Notes under the pieces: model-generated
Told to the model about the DNA's origin: nothing
Database searches by the model: none
What the model saw: the letters and a program-made list of their open reading frames with translations, nothing else
Source: Sediminicola sp037203765
Lineage (GTDB): Bacteria > Bacteroidota > Bacteroidia > Flavobacteriales > Flavobacteriaceae
Reading direction: 5' to 3'
NCBI RefSeq assembly: GCF_037203765.1
Contig: NZ_JBBCAS010000002.1
Location: forward strand, 1-64,000
DNA length: 64,000 nt
Made by a program: the position numbers and the translations under genes
Part shown: in pieces, positions 8,742-16,515 of the stretch
How the letters are laid out: each line of letters begins with the position of its first letter
Position numbering within the stretch: position 1 is the stretch's first letter

Positions 8742-9107
8742 TTAAAAAATTTTTGGACAATAAATGATCAGGCCTGCAATGGATGCCGCTATGGATACCA
8801 GCATGACAGCCCCAGCAGAGATGTCTTTTAAAAATCCGATTTTTTGGTCGTATTCCGGCTGTACATAGTCAGCGAGTTTTTCAATGGCGGTATTTAGACC
8901 TTCCACCCCAAGGACTAGGGCAATGGCAAAGATCTGTAAAATCCATTCCGTACTCGAAATTTCAAAATAGAATCCGGCAGCGGTCATCAAAAGTCCAATA
9001 AATACCTGCACTTTGATACTGGCCTCTGTTCGGACCAATAGCAAAGCGCCTCTAAGAGCGTAACCGACACCCTTTATCCTATTTTTCAAGAACGATTCCC
9101 TAGGCAT
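8742..9107 (-). CDS. dgkA: Diacylglycerol kinase family protein
   Basis: This small integral membrane protein of 121 residues has three predicted helices. It carries the signature GVEGLNTAIEKLADYV, which in the DgkA family provides catalytic Glu and Asn residues. The N-terminal amphipathic RIKGVGYALRGALLLVRTEAS segment is also typical. Some Gram-positive homologues prefer undecaprenol; which lipid is used here cannot be told. The start lies inside the 3' end of tpx (8 bp overlap), so translation is probably coupled to it. Confidence 0.88.
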   Translation of the reverse strand: MPRESFLKNRIKGVGYALRGALLLVRTEASIKVQVFIGLLMTAAGFYFEISSTEWILQIFAIALVLGVEGLNTAIEKLADYVQPEYDQKIGFLKDISAGAVMLVSIAASIAGLIIYCPKIF

Positions 9108-9606
9108 CCATCAAAGCTTCTAGTGCCGCCTTATAATTGGGTTCATCCACAATTTCAGGTACCAACTCGTTATACATGACTTGTCCTTGCTCATCGATGA
9201 CAACCACTGCTCTGGAATGTAGGCTCTGTAAAGGTCCATCGGTAAATTCCAGACCATAGGATTTTCCAAAACTACCTTCCCTAAAATCGGACAACATTTC
9301 TACATTGTCTATCCCTTCCGCACCACAAAAACGTGCCTGAGCGAATGGAAGATCTTTGGATACGCATAAGACCACGGTATTATTTAATTCGGCGGCCTCT
9401 TTGTTGAACTGTCTGACCGATTGTGCACAGGTACCTGTGTCTATACTCGGAAAGATGTTCAGAACCACTTTTTTTCCTTTGTAGTTAGCAAGGGTAGCGA
9501 GTGACAAATCTGTCTTTGTCAAATTGAAATTCGGGGCTTGCGTTCCCAAGGCAGGAAGCTCACCCAATGTATTGATAGTATTTCCTTTTAGCGTAACCGC
9601 GGCCAT
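9100..9606 (-). CDS. tpx: Thiol peroxidase (2-Cys peroxiredoxin) Tpx
   Basis: The 168-residue protein has the Tpx-type peroxiredoxin pattern. The peroxidatic cysteine is in FPSIDTGTCAQSVRQFN and the resolving cysteine in ARFCGAEG. It reduces hydroperoxides with thioredoxin as electron donor. I chose the ATG at 9606 (MAAVTLKGN), which matches the usual family length. A longer frame starting at 9690 would begin inside a transcription terminator and is rejected. It overlaps dgkA by 8 bp and lies close to thioredoxin and AhpC-type genes, forming a peroxide-defence neighbourhood. Confidence 0.93.
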   Translation of the reverse strand: MAAVTLKGNTINTLGELPALGTQAPNFNLTKTDLSLATLANYKGKKVVLNIFPSIDTGTCAQSVRQFNKEAAELNNTVVLCVSKDLPFAQARFCGAEGIDNVEMLSDFREGSFGKSYGLEFTDGPLQSLHSRAVVVIDEQGQVMYNELVPEIVDEPNYKAALEALMDA

Positions 9607-9673
9607 ATGAAGGGGTTTTAAAATTCGTGGTGAAATTATAAAATATATGTATGAAACCGGCGGTTTTGCCAAC

Positions 9674-9706
9674 AAAAAAAGTCCTTCCATTTTTGGAAGG
9701 ACTTTT
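9674..9706 (-). terminator. Rho-independent terminator after DUF6952 gene
   Basis: The inverted repeat AAGTCCTTCCA-TTTTT-GGAAGGACTT is followed on the minus strand by a T run. It ends the DUF6952/thioredoxin transcript and separates it from tpx. Confidence 0.8.
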
Positions 9707-9724
9707 ATGATTCTGTTTTAGCAT

Positions 9725-9982
9725 TTATTTGTCTATGGAACCAAGAACACGTTGCATAAACTGGTTCAGGGCCTCTTTTTTTGGCGTCCCTTCCTTTACG
9801 GCTTTGGCTACGTCCAAGGCGCCATACATATTGGAAATAAGTTCTCCAATGACATCCAGTTCCTCGTCTTTTAGAGAAGGCAACTCGGTAAGCGCTTCAA
9901 GGGTCTCAATGGTCTCAATGACAAAATCTTCATCGTTTTCCTCGATGAAAGTCGTCAGGTGCTTAATTATAGGTAACTTCAC
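9725..9982 (-). CDS. DUF6952 family small acidic protein
   Basis: The 85-residue acidic, helical protein (MKLPIIKHLTTFIEENDEDF start) matches the pattern of a short protein family, DUF6952, that I know from flavobacteria. There it usually follows a thioredoxin-fold gene. No catalytic motif is visible. Its start overlaps the end of the thioredoxin-like gene by 20 bp, so the two are translationally coupled and probably act together in redox or peroxide handling; that is inference from context. Confidence 0.75.
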   Translation of the reverse strand: MKLPIIKHLTTFIEENDEDFVIETIETLEALTELPSLKDEELDVIGELISNMYGALDVAKAVKEGTPKKEALNQFMQRVLGSIDK

Positions 9983-10277
9983 TGATCAGCTCTTTTAAAA
10001 CGTCGTACTTATTTGTTTGAACCTGATTCTTTAATTTTCCACTGGTAAAGGCAGCAAACGTTGGTAAATTATCAACATTGGCAAGCTTTCTTGATTCTGG
10101 AAATTTTTCGGCATCTGCTATCACGAATGTGATGTTCTCATTCGCGGAAGCCTCTTTTTTAAATTTAGGCTTCATGATACGGCAGTTCCCACACCAGGTT
10201 GCAGAATATTGAACAACAACGTTTGTATTGTTGTCCAAAATCTCCTGTAAATTGTCTTTTTCCAATTCTAGTATCAT
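9963..10277 (-). CDS. Thioredoxin-family protein with CGNC active site
   Basis: The 104-residue single-domain thioredoxin fold has its redox motif in YSATWCGNCRIMKP, a CGNC variant of the usual CGPC. The cis-proline segment is VDNLPTFAAF. There is no signal peptide, so it should act in the cytoplasm. It overlaps the DUF6952 gene by 20 bp and follows the AhpC-type peroxiredoxin gene, for which it may be a reductant. The CGNC motif suggests a redox potential different from classical thioredoxin. A terminator separates it from the peroxiredoxin gene, so it may have its own promoter or depend on readthrough. Confidence 0.88.
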   Translation of the reverse strand: MILELEKDNLQEILDNNTNVVVQYSATWCGNCRIMKPKFKKEASANENITFVIADAEKFPESRKLANVDNLPTFAAFTSGKLKNQVQTNKYDVLKELISEVTYN

Positions 10278-10298
10278 AACTAATGCAATTTTTAAGTT

Positions 10299-10329
10299 GA
10301 AAAAAAAGCATGGGGCAAAAGCCCCATGC
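10299..10329 (-). terminator. Rho-independent terminator after peroxiredoxin gene
   Basis: A perfect 9-bp GC-rich stem, GCATGGGGC-AAAA-GCCCCATGC, is followed on the minus strand by eight or more T. It should end the upstream peroxiredoxin transcript. Confidence 0.9.
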
Positions 10330-10349
10330 CATAATGCAGTATGCTTTAA

Positions 10350-10994
10350 TTAGTTTGCGTGTGCAGAAAGGTAATTGGCAACACCTGCTCTATTGGCAGA
10401 CATGGCGTCTTTTCCTTCTTCCCAGTTTGCTGGGCAAACTTCCCCTTTCTCCTGAACATGGGTATAGGCATCTACCAAACGTAAATATTCATTTACGTTT
10501 CTTCCCAACGGCATATGGTTGATGCCCTCATGGAATACAGTTCCTTCCTCATCGATAAGATAGGTTGCTCTATAGGTTACATTGTCACCTTCAACGGTCA
10601 CAACTCCTGTTTCATCATCATATTGCTCGTTGGTAATGTCCAAGATGCCCAATGTTGAAGCCAGATTCCTGTTGCTATCGGCCAAAATAGGATAGGTAAC
10701 CCCTTCGATACCGCCGTTGTCCTTGGAAGTGCTTAACCATGCAAAATGAACCTCTGCAGTATCACAAGAAGCTCCGATAACTATAGTATTTCTTTTTTCA
10801 AATTCTCCCAGCGCTGCTTGGAATGCGTGTAATTCTGTTGGACAGACAAATGTGAAGTCTTTTGGATACCAAAACAACAAAACTTTTTTGTTGTTATTCT
10901 TTGCTTCTTCCAAAACATTGATCTTAAACGTATCACCCAATTCATTCATCGCGTTTACTGATAAATTTGGAAATTTTTTCCCTACAAATGCCAT
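10350..10994 (-). CDS. AhpC-type 2-Cys peroxiredoxin
   Basis: The 214-residue protein is a typical 2-Cys peroxiredoxin. The peroxidatic cysteine is in DFTFVCPTELHAFQ and the resolving cysteine in KGEVCPANWEEG near the C terminus, with the conserved Arg region YRATYLID. It detoxifies hydrogen peroxide and organic hydroperoxides. No AhpF gene is nearby, so the adjacent thioredoxin-like protein is a plausible reductant. It is preceded by a good Bacteroidota -7 box at 11028-11035 and ends in a strong terminator, so it is probably monocistronic. Confidence 0.92.
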   Translation of the reverse strand: MAFVGKKFPNLSVNAMNELGDTFKINVLEEAKNNNKKVLLFWYPKDFTFVCPTELHAFQAALGEFEKRNTIVIGASCDTAEVHFAWLSTSKDNGGIEGVTYPILADSNRNLASTLGILDITNEQYDDETGVVTVEGDNVTYRATYLIDEEGTVFHEGINHMPLGRNVNEYLRLVDAYTHVQEKGEVCPANWEEGKDAMSANRAGVANYLSAHAN

Positions 10995-11027
10995 ATTCTA
11001 TTTTGTTTAAATGTTAAATTCTTGTCA

Positions 11028-11035
11028 CAAAATTA
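11028..11035 (-). promoter_or_regulatory. -7 promoter box of the peroxiredoxin gene
   Basis: Read on the minus strand this is TAATTTTG, matching TAnnTTTG, 34 bp upstream of the start codon. No clear -33 element was found. The remainder of the 280-bp gap to nhaC shows no gene. Confidence 0.5.
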
Positions 11036-11274
11036 CAAGGAATTAAAGGTCTGAGGTGTTAATGGAATTGGAAAATACTATGGAAGGATAATTTTTATAA
11101 ATGCCGTTGGAGCAAGTTGGTAATTCTTGAATAATTAGCATTATTGAGGTGTCTCCCTTAAGGGTTTGCCAAAATACACTCCCTATATTTACGAAGAAGA
11201 TTTTTTTTGGATTCGAACAATTTTCTGCATTCCGAATTCCTTAACGGATTTTTAAGTTTTGACAGTCAAAACCA

Positions 11275-12765
11275 CTACACTGTCTCCGGAGTGGCCAATT
11301 GCTTGATCTTGATTCGTAAAGCGGCGAACAACAGCGTCATAAAAGGACTCAGCCAGTTAAAAATGGCGTAAAAGAAGTATTCGGCGACGCTAACACCCAA
11401 AACACCACTGTGATAGGCACCGCAGGTGTTCCAAGGGATCAGTACGGAGGTTACCGTACCTGAATCTTCCAACGTCCTACTAAGGTTCTCTGGTGCCAAT
11501 CCTTTATCACTATATGCCTTGGCAAACATTTTACCGGGTACTACAATGGCCAAATATTGGTCTGAAGCCGTTACGTTCAATGCCAAACAACTGGCAACGG
11601 TACTTGCAAATAGGCTAAAGGTAGATTTGGCCATATTCAAAAGGGCACTGCTTATTCTGGAGAGTGCTCCAATGCCATCCATGATTCCGCCAAAGACCAT
11701 GGCGCAAACGATCAGCCAAATGGTCCCGAGCATTCCCGCCATTCCTTTGGATGAAAATAGATCGTTCAGGGCTTCATTTTCCGTAGCAATATTGGTGTCG
11801 ACCGTAATGGCGTTCATAATTCCTTTATAACCGGCCTCAAAGGACATTTCCGTCGCTTCGGTAATTCCCATGACAATTTCAGGTTGAAAGATTAAGGCAA
11901 AAACTCCTCCCAAAAGGGTTCCGATCAATAGGGCTAATAATGGGGGTGCTTTTTTTAAGATCAACAAGATTACGGCAACGGGTACCAAAAACAACCAGCC
12001 ATTGATATTGAATGTATTGTCAATGGAATTCAAAATAGATTGGGTGTCGGCCGTTCCAGAGGTATCCAGTGAAAAACCCATGATGATAAAAACCACGAGG
12101 GTAACACATATGGTGGGAACTGTAGTGATCGACATATATTTGATATGGCTGAACAGTTCTCCTCCGGCCATGGCCGGCGCTAAATTGGTGGTGTCGCTCA
12201 AAGGGGACATTTTATCCCCGAAATAAGCTCCAGATAAGATGGCCCCAGCTGTCATTCCCAATGGGATGCCCAAGGTGTCGCCTATACCGATCAGAGCAAT
12301 ACCCACCGTGGCCGAAGTGGTCCAAGAGCTCCCTGTGGCCACTGAAATAACGGCACAGATGATTACACATGCGGCCAGAAATATGGTAGGGTTCAGGACC
12401 TGTAGTCCATAATAAATCATAGAGGGTATGATCCCACTGATCAACCACGTACCAGAAAGGGCACCTACCATTAATAAAATGAGAAGTGCCCCTGTGGTCG
12501 ATTTTACATTTTCGGCAACTTCGGCCAGCATTTGGTCGTAAGAAACCTTATTGAAAACACCTACAATTGCAGCTACCGCCGCACCCATAAGCAGAATAAA
12601 CTGGTTGGAGCCACTTAAGGCATCATCCCCATAAACAAAAACATTATAAGCTAACATGCCTACCAGTGCAAAAACTGGTATCAGGGCTTCCCAAATGTTT
12701 AATTCTTTATTTTTAACTATATTTTCGTCTTGTGGTTTAGAGGAATTAATGTCTTGACTCTGCAT
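11275..12765 (-). CDS. nhaC: NhaC-family Na+/H+ antiporter
   Basis: The 496-residue, highly hydrophobic protein has about 11-12 membrane helices. It matches the NhaC family: SSWTTSATVGIALIGIG, GAILSGAYFGDKMSPLSDTTNLA and LIPWNTCGAYHSGVLGV are characteristic conserved loops. It exchanges sodium for protons; some relatives instead exchange organic acids or amino acids. The neighbouring gene is a Cys/Met-metabolism PLP enzyme on the same strand 70 bp upstream, so a substrate linked to that enzyme (for example an amino-acid breakdown product) should be considered. Confidence 0.88.
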   Translation of the reverse strand: MQSQDINSSKPQDENIVKNKELNIWEALIPVFALVGMLAYNVFVYGDDALSGSNQFILLMGAAVAAIVGVFNKVSYDQMLAEVAENVKSTTGALLILLMVGALSGTWLISGIIPSMIYYGLQVLNPTIFLAACVIICAVISVATGSSWTTSATVGIALIGIGDTLGIPLGMTAGAILSGAYFGDKMSPLSDTTNLAPAMAGGELFSHIKYMSITTVPTICVTLVVFIIMGFSLDTSGTADTQSILNSIDNTFNINGWLFLVPVAVILLILKKAPPLLALLIGTLLGGVFALIFQPEIVMGITEATEMSFEAGYKGIMNAITVDTNIATENEALNDLFSSKGMAGMLGTIWLIVCAMVFGGIMDGIGALSRISSALLNMAKSTFSLFASTVASCLALNVTASDQYLAIVVPGKMFAKAYSDKGLAPENLSRTLEDSGTVTSVLIPWNTCGAYHSGVLGVSVAEYFFYAIFNWLSPFMTLLFAALRIKIKQLATPETV

Positions 12766-12834
12766 GAAACATATGTTAGTTACCTCGTAATATTACGATT
12801 TTGGTAATAGTTCTGCAAGTGTTTTGAAAATTGC

Positions 12835-14055
12835 TTATTTGGTCATTTCAGCTTCTTTTAGGATTCCCAATTCTAACATGCAGTTTTTCATGGTTTTATA
12901 GGTTCTATGGATGTCATTGTCCAAGCCTATGGAGAATCGGATCAATCCGTTGGACAAGCCCATTTCTACCTGTTCCTCCATGGGAATCTCCGAAGAAGTA
13001 GAGGTTCCAGGAGCACTAAATAGCGTTTTGTAGAATCCAAGACTAACTGCCAAATAACCCAAATTTCGCTCTTGCATCAGTTCCATAAGGGCGTTTGCCT
13101 TGTCCAAAGAGCCTACGTCCAAGGTCATGATACCGCCAAAACCATATTCCGCTACCATTTGATCCTTCATGATCTGGTAGCTCGGGTGCGATTTCAATCC
13201 TGGATATACTACCCTGAGTCCGTCTTTAACAAAGTTTTCGGCCAAGTAGGTGGCATTTTCACTGTGTTTCTTCATACGGATATGAAGGGTTCTCATATTC
13301 TTTAAAATGGAAGCCGCCCGTAAGCTGTCCAAGGTGCTTCCCAATAGCATTCCGGCACCATTGTTAACGTCCTTAAGACTCAGACAAAAATCAGTTGTTC
13401 CACATACCACACCGGCCACGCAATCACTACTGCCGTTGATGAACTTGGTTAGACTGTGGATCACGATATCGGCCCCTAATTTGGCCGGAGCGATTGATAG
13501 AGGGGAAAAGGTGTTGTCCACAACAAGTGGAAGGTTGTATTTTTTTGCCAATTTGGAAAGTCCTTTTATGTCGGCTATTTCCAAGAGGGGGTTACTGACT
13601 GCCTCACAATAGATCATTTTTGTTTTTGGGGTGATTGCTGCCTCAACCGCCTCTAGATTGGTGATATCAACGAATGAAGTTCCAATATTGAACTTTTTAA
13701 GGAAGTTCTTCATGAAGGCATAAGTTCCACCGTAGATGGTACGGCTGCTAACTATATGGTCACTGGTGTCACAAAGTTGAAAAATTACAGCGGTAATAGC
13801 CCCCATACCACTGGCAGTTACATTGGCAGATTCTGTTCCTTCCAAAGCAGCCAGTGCTTCTCCCAAATACAAGTTGGAAGGGGTGGAGTGTCTGCTGTAC
13901 AAGTAGCAGCCCTCTGTATTCCCTTCAAAAGTATCGAACATCGTCTTGGCCGATAAAAAGGTGTAGGTGGAAGAATCCGAAATAGAGGGGTTAACACCTC
14001 CAAATTCACCAAAATATTGCAAATCCTGTATACTGTCTGATGCCTTGTAATCCAT
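12835..14055 (-). CDS. Cys/Met-metabolism PLP-dependent enzyme (methionine gamma-lyase or cystathionine gamma-synthase type)
   Basis: The 406-residue protein is a fold-type I PLP enzyme of the Cys/Met metabolism family. The cofactor lysine lies in VIHSLTKFINGSSD, the ring-stacking and Asp region in LPLVVDNTFSPLS, and there is a conserved YSRHSTPSNLYLGEALAALEG segment. Family members cleave or form C-S bonds in methionine, cystathionine or homocysteine. The divergent AsnC/Lrp-type regulator and the adjacent NhaC-like transporter favour a catabolic role such as methionine gamma-lyase. The sequence alone does not separate this from a synthase. Confidence 0.85.
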   Translation of the reverse strand: MDYKASDSIQDLQYFGEFGGVNPSISDSSTYTFLSAKTMFDTFEGNTEGCYLYSRHSTPSNLYLGEALAALEGTESANVTASGMGAITAVIFQLCDTSDHIVSSRTIYGGTYAFMKNFLKKFNIGTSFVDITNLEAVEAAITPKTKMIYCEAVSNPLLEIADIKGLSKLAKKYNLPLVVDNTFSPLSIAPAKLGADIVIHSLTKFINGSSDCVAGVVCGTTDFCLSLKDVNNGAGMLLGSTLDSLRAASILKNMRTLHIRMKKHSENATYLAENFVKDGLRVVYPGLKSHPSYQIMKDQMVAEYGFGGIMTLDVGSLDKANALMELMQERNLGYLAVSLGFYKTLFSAPGTSTSSEIPMEEQVEMGLSNGLIRFSIGLDNDIHRTYKTMKNCMLELGILKEAEMTK

Positions 14056-14090
14056 AATAAGTTGTTTTATTTATGGTATAAAATTAAGAA

Positions 14091-14173
14091 TTCTAGTTTT
14101 ATTGTCAATGATAGGAGATTTTAAGTGAAAATAAATCTATATTTATAGATTATATAAGATTTTTAAACTAGAA
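14091..14173. promoter_or_regulatory. Divergent control region with nested palindromes (candidate AsnC/Lrp operators)
   Basis: The gap between the divergent PLP enzyme and AsnC genes holds an AT-rich palindrome, AATCTA-TATTTA-TAGATT, at 14134-14151. It is bracketed by a perfect inverted repeat, TTCTAGTTT (14091-14099) and AAACTAGAA (14165-14173). Lrp-type regulators commonly bind several AT-rich palindromes around their own divergent promoter; assigning these sites to the product at 14213 is inference. Confidence 0.5.
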
Positions 14174-14212
14174 AACCAGGTAAAACCTTCAAATTCAAGA
14201 AAAATAATCGGG

Positions 14213-14671
14213 ATGAAATTTGACGAAATAGATGTGAGGTTGTTGGCTCTTTTGCAAGAAGATAGCAAAAAGACGACCAAAGAATACGCTAATGAGCTAA
14301 ATTTATCAGTGACAGCGGTTTATGAACGAATAAAGCGATTGGAAAAAACAGGTTGCATTACCAAGTATGTTGCCCTGGTAGACAAAAAGAAAGTGAACAA
14401 GGCTTTTGTGGTGCTCTGTCACGTAAAGCTGGTTCAGCATACCAAAGAATTTGTATCCCAGTTTGAAAGGGAGGTATTAAGACTCAAAGAAGTTGTAGAA
14501 TGCTATCATATTAGTGGGGATTACGATTACATTTTAAAAATCCACGTAAGCGATATGGAGGCTTACAGGGATTTTATGGTGGCAAAACTTACGGCCATCA
14601 ACCACATTGGGAGTACCCAGAGTTCTTTTGTGATCACTGAGGTAAAGCATACTACCGCAATTCCAATCTAA
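14213..14671 (+). CDS. Lrp/AsnC family transcriptional regulator
   Basis: The 152-residue protein has an N-terminal winged helix-turn-helix (residues about 1-60, DEIDVRLLALLQEDSKKT and LSVTAVYERIKRLE). A C-terminal RAM/ligand domain follows, with VVECYHISGDYDYILKI, the effector-binding GDYD segment. Members form dimers or octamers and respond to amino acids. It is transcribed away from the Cys/Met PLP enzyme across a palindrome-rich region, so control of that gene by methionine or a related amino acid is likely but inferred. Confidence 0.92.
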   Translation: MKFDEIDVRLLALLQEDSKKTTKEYANELNLSVTAVYERIKRLEKTGCITKYVALVDKKKVNKAFVVLCHVKLVQHTKEFVSQFEREVLRLKEVVECYHISGDYDYILKIHVSDMEAYRDFMVAKLTAINHIGSTQSSFVITEVKHTTAIPI

Positions 14672-14762
14672 TACGCCAAATATTGAACTTTGAAAGCTAC
14701 AAGGTTTCTAAACCAGAAAATAGTACTAATTTTGTGTTGTCTTAAAAAAATCAAGAATATTT

Positions 14763-16169
14763 ATGAGTTCATATGACGTAGCCATTATTGGTTCAGGCCC
14801 CGGAGGATATGTTGCAGCGATCCGTTGCGCACAGTTAGGAATGAAAACAGCAATTATAGAAAAGTATTCCACCTTGGGAGGTACTTGTCTTAATGTGGGT
14901 TGTATACCTTCTAAGGCGTTGTTGGATTCATCCCATCACTATGAAGATGCGGTGAAGCATTTCGAAGAGCACGGTATTGAAATACCTGGGGAGGTCAAAG
15001 TAAACTTGGAGAAAATGATTTCCAGAAAGCAATCCGTAGTGGACCAGACCACCAAGGGGATTCAGTTCTTGATGGATAAAAACAAGATTGATGTATTCGA
15101 AGGGTTGGGAAGCTTCAAAGATGCTACCCATATCGATATCAAAAAGAACGATGGCAAATCAGAGACCATAGAGGCAAAGAAGGTAATTATTGCTACCGGA
15201 TCAAAACCGTCCAGTCTGCCGTTTATAAAAATAGATAAAGAGAGGGTCATAACCTCTACGGAGGCTTTAAAGCTAAAAGAAATACCCAAGCACCTTGTAA
15301 TAATTGGTGGTGGGGTTATTGGTCTTGAATTGGGACAGGTTTATAAGAGATTGGGATCTGAAGTGACGGTTGTTGAATTCATGGACCGTATTATTCCAGG
15401 AATGGATGGAGCACTTTCAAAAGAACTTGCCAAAGTTCTTAAAAAACAAAAAATGAAGATCAATACTTCACACAAAGTAAAATCCGTAGAGCGGAAAGGT
15501 GATGAAGTAATTATAAAGGCCGATGACAACAAAGGAAATGAGGTATCCTTTACCGCCGATTATTGTTTGGTGGCTGTAGGTCGTAGCCCATATACGGCAG
15601 GATTGAATCTGGACGCCGCAGGGGTGAAATTGGACGATAGGGGCAGAGTGGCCGTTAATGATCATCTGCAGACCAATGTTTCCCATATTTATGCGATCGG
15701 AGATGTGGTAAGAGGAGCTATGTTGGCTCATAAGGCCGAAGAGGAAGGTACTTTGGTAGCAGAGATTATGGCCGGACAAAAACCACACATCGATTATAAC
15801 TTAATTCCTGGAGTGGTTTACACTTGGCCGGAAGTGGCAGCAGTTGGTAAAACAGAGGAGGAGTTGAAGGAAGCTGGTGTAGCGTTTAAGGTTGGCCAAT
15901 TTCCGATGAGAGCATTGGGAAGAGCTAGGGCAAGTATGGATATTGACGGTTTTGTCAAAATCCTTGCCGATAAAAAAACAGATGAAGTTCTGGGAGTCCA
16001 TATGATCGGAGCCCGTGTTGCAGATCTAATTGCCGAGGCGGTAACCGCTATGGAATTTAGGGCCTCTGCCGAGGATATCTCGAGAATGAGCCATGCCCAT
16101 CCAACCTATGCGGAAGCTGTAAAGGAAGCTGCTCTTGCCGCTACAGATGATAGGGCCTTACACATATAA
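14763..16169 (+). CDS. lpdA: Dihydrolipoyl dehydrogenase
   Basis: The 468-residue flavoprotein has the N-terminal FAD site GSGPGGYVAAIRCAQLG. The redox-active disulfide is in GGTCLNVGCIPSKALL and the NAD site is GGGVIGLELGQVYKRLG. The second FAD motif is IYAIGDVVRGAMLAHKAEEEG and the C-terminal catalytic His-Glu pair is in SHAHPTYAEAVKEA. It is the E3 subunit of pyruvate and 2-oxoglutarate dehydrogenases and the glycine cleavage system, reoxidising dihydrolipoamide. No E1/E2 genes are adjacent, so it probably serves several complexes. It ends in a bidirectional terminator. Confidence 0.96.
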   Translation: MSSYDVAIIGSGPGGYVAAIRCAQLGMKTAIIEKYSTLGGTCLNVGCIPSKALLDSSHHYEDAVKHFEEHGIEIPGEVKVNLEKMISRKQSVVDQTTKGIQFLMDKNKIDVFEGLGSFKDATHIDIKKNDGKSETIEAKKVIIATGSKPSSLPFIKIDKERVITSTEALKLKEIPKHLVIIGGGVIGLELGQVYKRLGSEVTVVEFMDRIIPGMDGALSKELAKVLKKQKMKINTSHKVKSVERKGDEVIIKADDNKGNEVSFTADYCLVAVGRSPYTAGLNLDAAGVKLDDRGRVAVNDHLQTNVSHIYAIGDVVRGAMLAHKAEEEGTLVAEIMAGQKPHIDYNLIPGVVYTWPEVAAVGKTEEELKEAGVAFKVGQFPMRALGRARASMDIDGFVKILADKKTDEVLGVHMIGARVADLIAEAVTAMEFRASAEDISRMSHAHPTYAEAVKEAALAATDDRALHI

Positions 16170-16185
16170 CATCGCATCCGTTACA

Positions 16186-16224
16186 TAAAAAAAATCCCAT
16201 CAAGCTATTTGATGGGATTTTTTG
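16186..16224. terminator. Bidirectional terminator between lpdA and the CDGSH gene
   Basis: The stem AAAATCCCATCAA-GCTAT-TTGATGGGATTTT is flanked by A and T runs on both sides. It can terminate both the plus-strand lpdA transcript and the converging minus-strand gene. Confidence 0.9.
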
Positions 16225-16458
16225 TTAGTTCTTATGGGAGCCGTCACAATAAGGCGGATTCTTCGTCTGCTTACATGTGCACAGATAGGCTTTTTTATCC
16301 TCCTCCACGGAAAAACCAAGGGAAGGGGTTGCATTGTGCGCTCTGTGTGAGCCATCACAAAATGGTTGGTTGCTGCTATGGCTACAGGTACACCAGGCAT
16401 AACGTTTGTCTTTTTCAAGTTCTACGGCTATAGGCGCGTATGTTTGTTTCTCACTCAT
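16225..16458 (-). CDS. Tandem CDGSH iron-sulfur domain protein
   Basis: The 77-residue protein carries two copies of the CDGSH [2Fe-2S] motif: CTCSHSSNQPFCDGSH (residues about 23-38) and CTCKQTKNPPYCDGSH (about 60-75). Each supplies three Cys and one His. The double arrangement resembles MiNT/CISD3-type proteins, which handle labile clusters in redox or iron homeostasis. It is convergent with lpdA and shares its terminator. The partner is unknown. Confidence 0.93.
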   Translation of the reverse strand: MSEKQTYAPIAVELEKDKRYAWCTCSHSSNQPFCDGSHRAHNATPSLGFSVEEDKKAYLCTCKQTKNPPYCDGSHKN

Positions 16459-16515
16459 GGTTATTTTTTAGCCCGTAAAAGTAAACCAATGAGAGGCAGT
16501 GAAAAATAGTTATGC

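Noticed and set aside
9607..9690. N-terminal extension of Tpx
   Set aside because: It begins inside the terminator of the neighbouring gene and is not part of the Tpx family.
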